DNA from: Candidatus Poribacteria bacterium
Lineage (GTDB): Bacteria; Poribacteria; WGA-4E; WGA-3G
Length of the DNA: 6,255 nt
Assembly (NCBI GenBank): GCA_009845505.1
Contig: VXZL01000678.1
Location: 2,494 to 8,748 of the forward strand
Direction: 5' to 3'
Notes under the pieces: model-generated
Told to the model about the DNA's origin: nothing
Database searches by the model: none
Seen by the model: only the letters and a program-made list of their open reading frames with translations
In this document: positions 1 to 5,029 of the stretch, piece after piece
How the letters are laid out: each line of letters starts with the position of its first letter
Numbering within the stretch: position 1 is the stretch's first letter
Program-made: the position numbers and the translations under genes

Positions 1-578
1 ATAGTGTGGCGTTCAGCCTCGATGGACAAACACTCGCAAGTGGCAGCGCAGACAATACCATCCGACTCTGGGATATAAACACCAGCACACAACGAAAAAT
101 GTTCCCGGGTGCTGCACGCAGCGTAGCGTTCAGCTCGGATGGGCAGACCCTCGCAAGTGGGAGTGGTGCCATCATCCGGCTCTGGGATATAAACACCGGC
201 ACACAACGAAAAGTCCTCACAGGGCATATCGGGTACGTCACCAGTGTAGCGTTCAGCCCAGATGGACAAACTATCGCAAGTGGGAGCTCAGACAGGACGG
301 TGCGTCTCTGGGATATAAACACAGCCACACAACGAAAAATCCTTATAGGGCATACGGGGCCTGTCACCAGTGTAGCGTTCAGCTCGGATGGGCAGACCCT
401 CGCAAGTGCGAGTGAGGATACCACCATCCGCCTCTGGAATCCCCACACCGGCACAGAACTAAAAATGCTGACAGGGCATACGTATCGGGTCAACAGTGTG
501 GCGTTTAGCCCATCTGTCAATCTGGATGGTAGTCAAACCTTTGCTAGCGGGAGTTTTGACCGGACGGTGAGGGTCTGG
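1..578 (+). repeat. Tandem WD40 blade repeats visible at DNA level
   Basis: The phrase ctctgggatataaacac recurs at 66, 180 and 306, with a diverged copy at 432. Spacings are 114, 126 and 126 bp, i.e. 38, 42 and 42 codons. The 114-bp unit is a blade that lost four codons. The next blade is longer: W144 to W191 is 47 residues, with an insert before its D-G-S-Q-T strand. A 37-bp stretch is identical between 123-159 and 372-408, in blades two apart, while blades 1 and 3 share the alternative spelling gatggacaaac. This points to duplication of a two-blade unit or gene conversion. Confidence 0.85.
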
Positions 579-1223
579 CACTTCACCCCGCCTACTCAAC
601 CGTTGGTATTACCGGAGGATGTCAACGGCGATGGTGTTGTGGATCTCCAAGATACAGCTGTGGTTCGCGCGAACCTGGGGCAGCGAGGACAGAACGATGC
701 GGATGTCAACGGCGATGGTGTTGTCGATGTAGATGATCTCGTGCTGGTTTTAGCAGCGATAGAGGCTGGTGCTGGCGGAGCACCTGCTTTCCAGACACAA
801 GTTCTACGTCTATTCACTGTTGAAGAGGTGCAACAGTGGTTAGCAGAAGCTCGGTTATCGGGGGATACCTCACCTGCCTATTTGCGAGGAATCGCTGTGC
901 TTGAGCAGATATTGGCACTCTTGACACCGCAAGAGACTTTGCTGTTAGCGAATTACCCGAACCCATTCAACCCGGAGACGTGGATACCGTATCGTTTGTC
1001 AGAACCTACAGAGGTCACGTTGATAATCTATGACATCACCGGACGCATAGTGCGAAGGTTGGCCTTAGGGCATCAGGCAGCAGGTTTCTATGAGAGTCGG
1101 AGCCGCGCCGCGTATTGGGATGGCAGGAACGCACAAGGGGAGTCTGTTGCAAGTGGTGTCTATTTCTATACGCTATCCGCTGGCGATTTTACTGCTACGC
1201 GAAAATTGTTGATTCGGAAATAG
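1..1223 (+). CDS. WD40-repeat / dockerin-like / FlgD-Ig C-terminal sorting-domain protein (5' partial)
   Basis: The reading frame is open to the left edge, and the first in-frame GTG (position 6) lies inside a WD40 blade, so the true start is upstream. Counting from that GTG, residues 1-193 hold five WD40 blades (R-L-W-D endings at W22, W60, W102; then W144 and W191; S-V-A-F-S strands; G-H dipeptides). Residues 205-216 and 233-244 are two calcium-loop motifs, D-V-N-G-D-G-V-V-D-x-x-D, as in dockerin type I. Residues 270-310 are a probably helical linker. Residues 316-405 carry N-Y-P-N-P-F-N-P-E-T followed by an Ig-like FlgD/T9SS-type tail ending in T-R-K-L-L-I-R-K. In known families WD40 is a protein-binding propeller and this tail type directs secretion and surface attachment; an exported or surface-attached scaffold is inferred. 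No catalytic domain is visible. Blade 2 is degenerate (no G-H, four residues short). The terminator at 1251 closes the gene. Confidence 0.9.
   Translation, partial: SVAFSLDGQTLASGSADNTIRLWDINTSTQRKMFPGAARSVAFSSDGQTLASGSGAIIRLWDINTGTQRKVLTGHIGYVTSVAFSPDGQTIASGSSDRTVRLWDINTATQRKILIGHTGPVTSVAFSSDGQTLASASEDTTIRLWNPHTGTELKMLTGHTYRVNSVAFSPSVNLDGSQTFASGSFDRTVRVWHFTPPTQPLVLPEDVNGDGVVDLQDTAVVRANLGQRGQNDADVNGDGVVDVDDLVLVLAAIEAGAGGAPAFQTQVLRLFTVEEVQQWLAEARLSGDTSPAYLRGIAVLEQILALLTPQETLLLANYPNPFNPETWIPYRLSEPTEVTLIIYDITGRIVRRLALGHQAAGFYESRSRAAYWDGRNAQGESVASGVYFYTLSAGDFTATRKLLIRK
617..724 (+). repeat. 24-bp direct repeat encoding paired calcium-binding loops
   Basis: An identical 24-bp sequence occurs at 617-640 and 701-724, 84 bp (28 codons) apart. 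Each copy encodes D-V-N-G-D-G-V-V, the core of a dockerin/EF-hand type calcium loop. The intervening sequence is unique. The pair forms the two halves of a dockerin-like module between the WD40 domain and the C-terminal tail. Confidence 0.8.
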
Positions 1224-1250
1224 GACCTGTTTATCCGGTATAATATTCAG

Positions 1251-1281
1251 GCAGGGAGCTCTTATGGCTCCCTGCTTTTTT
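1251..1281 (+). terminator. Rho-independent terminator of the WD40 gene
   Basis: A perfect 9-bp stem, gcagggagc (1251-1259) with gctccctgc (1267-1275), encloses a 7-nt loop and is followed directly by six T residues (1276-1281). It lies 27 bp after the stop codon at 1221-1223. The opposite strand lacks a T run after the hairpin, so it should act only for rightward transcription. Confidence 0.92.
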
Positions 1282-1295
1282 GTCAGAATTTTGCC

Positions 1296-1324
1296 TTGAC
1301 AAACGCAACGTTAGATGTTACAAT
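1296..1324 (+). promoter_or_regulatory. Sigma-70-type promoter with extended -10, upstream of the Uma2 gene
   Basis: TTGACA (1296-1301) is a perfect -35 box. Exactly 17 bp later is TACAAT (1319-1324), one mismatch from the consensus -10. TG sits one base before it (1316-1317), forming an extended -10. Transcription would start near 1331, about 33 nt before the ATG at 1364. The promoter follows the terminator by 14 bp, a clean transcription-unit boundary. Strength and use are inferred from consensus match only. Confidence 0.82.
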
Positions 1325-1363
1325 AAACCTCACAGAGCACTCAGTCACAGAGGCATAAAACGC

Positions 1364-1930
1364 ATGACACAACAAGAACTCCATGAAATCGTGGAAGGGA
1401 TTCGTTCACCCGAACAGGTCTCCATGACATTGGCAGAATTTCTTGAGTACGATATAGAAGGATATGAGTACGTTAAAGGAGAATTAGTGCCGATGTCACC
1501 AGCGACGAGAGCACATAGCAGGATTAGTGTCAACGTCATTCGGTATTTGGACCAGCATGTCCGTGAGAATCAGTTAGGGGAGGTACATGTAGAGGCAACT
1601 TTTCAGGTTGGTGAACGTGGACTGAAGCCAGATGTGGCGTTTGTGTCAACAACCCGGTTAGATGGAGACGAAAACAAAGGATTTCCGATACCGCCCGATC
1701 TGGCAATTGAGGTCGTTTCGCCGACAGACGCTCAGTCGCGTATTGTCGACAAAGCGTTTGCCTATCTGAACGCAGGGACGCGCCGCGTCTGGGTTCTTGA
1801 ACCCCGCTCTCAAACAGTGACGGTTTACCGTTCTGAAAAAGATATGACCCTGCTTACGTGTGAAGACACTCTCACCGCTGAGGATGTTGTACCAGGGTTC
1901 ACCTGTTCCGTCTCGCAACTTTTCGAGTAA
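1364..1930 (+). CDS. Uma2 family protein (PD-(D/E)XK nuclease-fold, DUF820)
   Basis: This 188-residue protein matches the usual size and layout of Uma2/DUF820 proteins. Family marks: Y-E-Y-V-K-G-E-L-V-P-M-S-P at 34-46, H-S-R-I-S at 51-55, K-P-D-V-A-F-V at 88-94 (D90 a predicted catalytic acid), P-P-D-L-A-I-E-V-V-S-P at 110-120 (E116 a predicted catalytic acid), K130 in K-A-F-A-Y-L-N-A-G, then V-W-V-L-E-P at 142-147. The fold is that of restriction-type endonucleases; the biological role of Uma2 proteins is largely unknown, and nuclease activity here is inferred. ATG 1364 is chosen because AGAGG (1349-1353) precedes it and the promoter at 1296-1324 lies between it and the upstream in-frame TTG at 1280, which overlaps the terminator T run. 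First gene of a probable transcript with the two genes downstream. No partner methylase or toxin-antitoxin mate is adjacent. Confidence 0.88.
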   Translation: MTQQELHEIVEGIRSPEQVSMTLAEFLEYDIEGYEYVKGELVPMSPATRAHSRISVNVIRYLDQHVRENQLGEVHVEATFQVGERGLKPDVAFVSTTRLDGDENKGFPIPPDLAIEVVSPTDAQSRIVDKAFAYLNAGTRRVWVLEPRSQTVTVYRSEKDMTLLTCEDTLTAEDVVPGFTCSVSQLFE

Positions 1931-1994
1931 CCAGGGTCGCCCTGAAGGAAAACAACAGAACATTTTGAAGGATAAAAACTGGCTCTCGGATTTT

Positions 1995-2459
1995 ATGCGG
2001 GAAGACGATACAGTGTCCGTGCTTGGGATGCTAATTCCGCGTAGAAAATATAACATATCGCTTTTGCTATACGGAATTATTTTTTGTATAGCAGCAGTGG
2101 GACTTACAACTTGGGAGTTTCTTGTGGATCAGCCGAAGATCGTTGCAGTGAGATCCACGCTGTCCTCACTGGCTCGGTTTGGGTTCATCGAGGCAGTATT
2201 TTTTATGATACTCCCACACATGAGGAGGATGATGATGTATTGGGAATTGAGAAAGAAGATGCCAGAGATCATAGAGAAAGCCGTAGCTGAAGCGGTAGCC
2301 GAAGCCGTAGCTGAAGCGGTAGCCGAAGCCGTGCCAAAGGCGGTGGCAAAAACGCGACAGGAAGATTTCGCCCGCTTTAAACAGTTCTGTGAAAAACATG
2401 GCATTACTTACACCGAAGAAGATTGGACCGACGAAACGCCTGACGGCAAAGACGAGTAA
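1995..2459 (+). CDS. Small predicted membrane protein with (AVAE)4 helical repeat, unrecognised family
   Basis: From ATG 1995 the product is 154 residues. I do not recognise the family. Visible parts: basic P-R-R-K at about 15-18, a strongly hydrophobic segment at about 21-44 (probable transmembrane helix), a second shorter hydrophobic segment at about 62-76 ending before R-R, then M-M-M-Y-W and a charged stretch, four perfect A-V-A-E units at 96-111 (probable long helix), and a charged tail containing F-A-R-F-K-Q-F-C-E-K-H-G-I-T-Y. By the positive-inside rule, both ends would be cytoplasmic with a helical hairpin in the membrane. The start is uncertain: the frame is open from GTG 1860 and also offers ATG 1884 and TTG 1965, both earlier and the first two overlapping Uma2, and ATG 2028 later. 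None has a well-spaced Shine-Dalgarno. It ends 29 bp before the sulfatase ATG, so co-transcription is likely. Confidence 0.68.
   Translation: MREDDTVSVLGMLIPRRKYNISLLLYGIIFCIAAVGLTTWEFLVDQPKIVAVRSTLSSLARFGFIEAVFFMILPHMRRMMMYWELRKKMPEIIEKAVAEAVAEAVAEAVAEAVPKAVAKTRQEDFARFKQFCEKHGITYTEEDWTDETPDGKDE
2280..2327 (+). repeat. Perfect 24-bp tandem duplication inside the membrane-protein gene
   Basis: Two identical 24-bp units (2280-2303 and 2304-2327) are followed by the first five bases of a third. Each unit is itself two near-copies of a 12-bp element, gccgtagctgaa and gcggtagccgaa, encoding A-V-A-E. The 24-bp unit keeps frame, so slippage would lengthen or shorten the helix by multiples of four or eight residues without breaking the gene. 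Confidence 0.92.
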
Positions 2460-2476
2460 CGCGCTTGTTACAAGTG

Positions 2477-2485
2477 AAAAGGAGA
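2477..2485 (+). promoter_or_regulatory. Ribosome binding site of the sulfatase gene
   Basis: AAAAGGAGA, an almost full Shine-Dalgarno, lies just before the ATG at 2489. It is the clearest ribosome binding site in the window. It decides the start in favour of ATG 2489 over the in-frame TTG at 2465, which is upstream of it. The spacing is short, about 4 nt from GGAG to ATG. Confidence 0.8.
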
Positions 2486-2488
2486 ACG

Positions 2489-3844
2489 ATGAACAATTCC
2501 TACAAAAGCGTCATGTTCGTTATCGCTGACGATTGGAGCCGTATCGCAAAATGCTACGGAAACGATGTTATTCGTACACCAAACATTGATGCCTTCGCCG
2601 AACGCGGTGTCGTGTTTGACCATGCATTCTGTACAAGTCCATCTTGTGCTGTGAGTCGCGCCTGCATCCTCACAGGACAACACAGCCACACACATGGACA
2701 ATACGGACACTGCCACGGGATTCACGGATTCCGTACGCATGAACATATCACATCAGTGCCGAAAATCCTGAAAGCACACGGATTTGCTACAGCGTGTATC
2801 GGAAAGAAACACGTCGAACCCGCCACAGTCTATCCGTTTGATTATGAGCCGAGGGTCGACGCGAGAAGCCCTGTAGATATGGCAGCGAAGGTAAATGACT
2901 TTCTCGCTGAGAACGCCGACAAACCGTTCTATCTCCACATCGGTAGCAGCTATCCACACCGAGCAGGCAAAGGCTTCGGAAATGACCGGACACATGCCGG
3001 TATTGAATCCGACCCCTATAGCCCGGACGAAATAATCGTGCCGAATTTCCTGCCAGATGTCCCAGCAGTCCGTGAAGACCTCGCTGACTATTACGAAAGC
3101 GTTTCACGATGGGATGCTGTAGTCGGAGGGGTATTAGATGCCCTGGACGCTTCTGGACGCGCAGACGAAACCCTTGTCTTCGTCACAACAGATCACGCCA
3201 TGCCGTTTCCGGGCGCGAAAGCATCGAGCTTTGACAGCGGACACCACTGCCCACTGCTTATCGCCAGCCCTACACAACAAAAACGCGGCTTTCACAACCA
3301 AGCACTCGTCAATTGGGTCGATTTCTGTCCAACGATGTTAGAGTGGTGCGGTGTCGAGCATTCCGATGGCACGGACGCACTCCCGGGCAGGTCTATTCTC
3401 TCCATCCTCGAAGATGACAGCGCGCATCCAGGGAACGGTGAATGGGAAGAAACCTATTTTTCTCATTGCTTCCACGAGGTGACCAACTACTATCCCTATC
3501 GCGTGTTGCGCGGTCGACGGTATAAGTACGTCCGGAATCTGGCGTATCAATTGGAGACGCCGCTCCCCAGCGACCTGTTCCGATCCATCTCATGGACAGC
3601 CGTTCGGAACGATAACGTCCAACAACTCGGTGAACGACAGCGGACAGACTTTCTACACCAAGGGCGCGAGGCACTCTTTGACATAGAAAACGATCCAGCA
3701 GAATCACAAAATCTTATTGACGTGCCAGTGTTACAAGACATCGCCAACGAGATGCGCCAAAAGGTCATCGACTTCAGGCAGAAAACTGAGGATCCCTGGC
3801 TTGAGCAGTCCTTCCAGGAAGGCGAAACGCAATCTTTCTTTTAA
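2489..3844 (+). CDS. Sulfatase, N-sulfoglucosamine sulfohydrolase (sulfamidase)-like
   Basis: A 451-residue type I sulfatase (alkaline-phosphatase superfamily). It resembles sulfamidase (SGSH) more than generic arylsulfatases: G-K-K-H-V-E-P-A-T-V-Y-P-F-D-Y at 105-119 recalls the human G-K-K-H-V-G-P-E-T-V-Y-P-F-D-F, and H-E-V-T-x-x-Y-P and a terminal T-E-D-P-W also match. Metal ligands are visible as D14-D15 and D235-H236, with R57, K107, H157 also in place. Known family members hydrolyse N-sulfate of heparan-type glycans; the substrate here is inferred. The formylglycine motif reads C53-A-V-S-R57, with valine where C-x-P/A-x-R has proline or alanine; this could affect maturation. A histidine-rich stretch (65-86) is partly family-typical. 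There is no signal peptide: the fold begins within ten residues of the start, suggesting a cytoplasmic enzyme. No sulfatase-maturating enzyme lies in the window. Length is slightly below the about 500 residues of human SGSH, which has a signal peptide. Confidence 0.93.
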   Translation: MNNSYKSVMFVIADDWSRIAKCYGNDVIRTPNIDAFAERGVVFDHAFCTSPSCAVSRACILTGQHSHTHGQYGHCHGIHGFRTHEHITSVPKILKAHGFATACIGKKHVEPATVYPFDYEPRVDARSPVDMAAKVNDFLAENADKPFYLHIGSSYPHRAGKGFGNDRTHAGIESDPYSPDEIIVPNFLPDVPAVREDLADYYESVSRWDAVVGGVLDALDASGRADETLVFVTTDHAMPFPGAKASSFDSGHHCPLLIASPTQQKRGFHNQALVNWVDFCPTMLEWCGVEHSDGTDALPGRSILSILEDDSAHPGNGEWEETYFSHCFHEVTNYYPYRVLRGRRYKYVRNLAYQLETPLPSDLFRSISWTAVRNDNVQQLGERQRTDFLHQGREALFDIENDPAESQNLIDVPVLQDIANEMRQKVIDFRQKTEDPWLEQSFQEGETQSFF

Positions 3845-3848
3845 TTCC

Positions 3849-3956
3849 GGTTAGCAATCAGTCATCGGCTTCAGCCACTCGCTTGTGGTAATTGAAAACG
3901 CTTGCGCCTACCATAAAGGTTTCTTTCTGACCGCTGAAAGCCGACTGTTGACAGCC
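3849..3956. repeat. Imperfect long inverted repeat in the sulfatase-moxR gap
   Basis: The left arm (3849-3875) and the right arm (3933-3956) are inverted copies: 20 bases of the 24-base right arm match the left arm with small gaps, including ttcagc/gctgaa, ggc/gcc and cagtc/gactg. The arms are separated by 57 bp. The element fills nearly the whole 119-bp gap and ends 7 bp before the moxR ATG. It could be a decayed palindromic repeat or small non-autonomous element; no T run makes it a convincing terminator. Other copies cannot be seen in this window. Confidence 0.55.
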
Positions 3957-3963
3957 ATCTAAT

Positions 3964-4956
3964 ATGCAAAATTACGATTTAGAAGCGATGAATGCCCGCA
4001 TCCAAGCGGACAGTGGGCACATACAGCAGATTTTCACAGAGTCGGGAAAAGTTATCGTCGGGCAAAGCGAGTTATTGGAAGGATTGCTCATCGGGCTGCT
4101 CTGCAACGGGCATATTCTGCTTGAAGGCGTACCTGGACTGGCAAAGACAACCGCCGTGAGCGCGCTCGCGCAAACGATTGACGCTTCCTTCAACCGCCTA
4201 CAATTCACGCCCGACCTACTCCCCGCAGACCTCATCGGCACACTCATCTACGACCAACAGAAGGGTGATTTCTACACGAAAAAGGGACCTATTTTCGCTA
4301 ACGTCATCCTCGCAGACGAGATAAACCGCGCACCCGCCAAAGTCCAAAGCGCACTTCTCGAAGCGATGCAGGAACGGCAAGTTACAATCGGTGGAACGAC
4401 CTATCCACTTGATGACCCATTCCTTGTTCTGGCAACCCAGAACCCAATTGAACATGAAGGCACCTATCCACTGCCAGAAGCACAGGTGGATCGGTTTATG
4501 CTAAAGATTAAAGTTGACTATCCTTCGCACGCAGAAGAATTGCAAATCCTCCGACGGATGACAACCGAAGAAATCCAAGCAATTCAGCAAGTGATTTCCC
4601 CGAAAGATATTATCCGATTCCGAGAAATCGTCCGCAGTATCTATATGGCTGAACAGTTGGAGAACTATATCGTCGATCTGGTGTGTGCGACGCGGACACC
4701 GGAGGCTTATCAATTAGATGAACTTAGCAGCTTGATTGAATACGGCGCATCGCCGCGTGCGACCATCTTTTTGGCATTTGCTGCGAGGGCGCGAGCGTTT
4801 CTCTCCCAACGCGGCTACGTTACCCCTGAAGATATTCACGCCGTCGGCATGGATGTGCTAAGGCATCGGGTCATTATCAGTTACGAAGCGGAAGCGGACG
4901 GTCGTGATGTGGAGAGTATCATTTCACAAGTATTCGCGAAAATTGAAGTGCCTTAA
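3964..4956 (+). CDS. MoxR family AAA+ ATPase
   Basis: A complete 330-residue protein, normal length for MoxR. Motifs in order: V-G-Q at 32-34, Walker A G-V-P-G-L-A-K-T at 55-62, Walker B V-I-L-A-D-E-I-N-R at 114-122 (D118, E119), sensor 1 A-T-Q-N-P at 157-161, Q-V-D-R-F at 174-178 with the probable arginine finger R177, and sensor 2 G-A-S-P-R-A at 261-266, followed by the helical lid. MoxR ATPases act as cytoplasmic chaperone-like machines that assemble or activate partner proteins, often VWA-domain proteins. The family's usual downstream neighbours, DUF58 and VWA genes, are absent here; argG follows in opposite orientation. ATG 3964 is the first start after an in-frame TGA at 3949; no Shine-Dalgarno is visible before it, and ATG 3988 (residue 9) is an alternative. 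It may be transcribed from the sulfatase unit upstream. Confidence 0.95.
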   Translation: MQNYDLEAMNARIQADSGHIQQIFTESGKVIVGQSELLEGLLIGLLCNGHILLEGVPGLAKTTAVSALAQTIDASFNRLQFTPDLLPADLIGTLIYDQQKGDFYTKKGPIFANVILADEINRAPAKVQSALLEAMQERQVTIGGTTYPLDDPFLVLATQNPIEHEGTYPLPEAQVDRFMLKIKVDYPSHAEELQILRRMTTEEIQAIQQVISPKDIIRFREIVRSIYMAEQLENYIVDLVCATRTPEAYQLDELSSLIEYGASPRATIFLAFAARARAFLSQRGYVTPEDIHAVGMDVLRHRVIISYEAEADGRDVESIISQVFAKIEVP

Positions 4957-4969
4957 GAACCCTTCCTTC

Positions 4970-5021
4970 CCTTCCATTCTTCAATACTTCACTTTTCCGC
5001 CGTTGCCACCTTCCATTCTTC
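4970..5021. repeat. Short direct repeats in a pyrimidine-rich gap between convergent genes
   Basis: CCTTCCATTCTTC occurs at 4970-4982 and again at 5009-5021, 39 bp apart. The whole 73-bp gap between the moxR stop (4956) and the argG stop (5030) is C/T-rich on the plus strand. No stable hairpin with a T run is evident on either strand, so neither gene has a recognisable intrinsic terminator here. Confidence 0.7.
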
Positions 5022-5029
5022 CTTTCTTT

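Noticed and set aside
1239..1244. TATAAT -10-like hexamer just before the terminator
   Set aside because: No acceptable -35 at 16-18 bp; TTGATT at 1209 is too far. A transcript from it would run straight into the terminator.
1251..1281. Bidirectional terminator
   Set aside because: The opposite strand has an A run, not a T run, after the hairpin, and no leftward gene ends here.
1280..1363. TTG start adding 28 residues to the Uma2 protein
   Set aside because: It overlaps the terminator T run and lies upstream of the promoter; the extra residues look non-coding and ATG 1364 has AGAGG before it.
2280..2332. CRISPR-like array
   Set aside because: The repeats are directly adjacent with no unique spacers and they keep codon phase.
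2129..2404. Minus-strand frames with serine/alanine or tyrosine-rich repeats
   Set aside because: They are reverse readings of the 24-bp tandem repeat; the plus-strand gene has membrane-protein character and fits the operon direction.
3948..3978. TTGACA ... TACGAT as a moxR promoter
   Set aside because: The spacer is 19 bp, the -10 is weak and inside the coding region, and the TTGACA belongs to the right arm of the inverted repeat. It would work only if moxR began at ATG 3988 without a leader.
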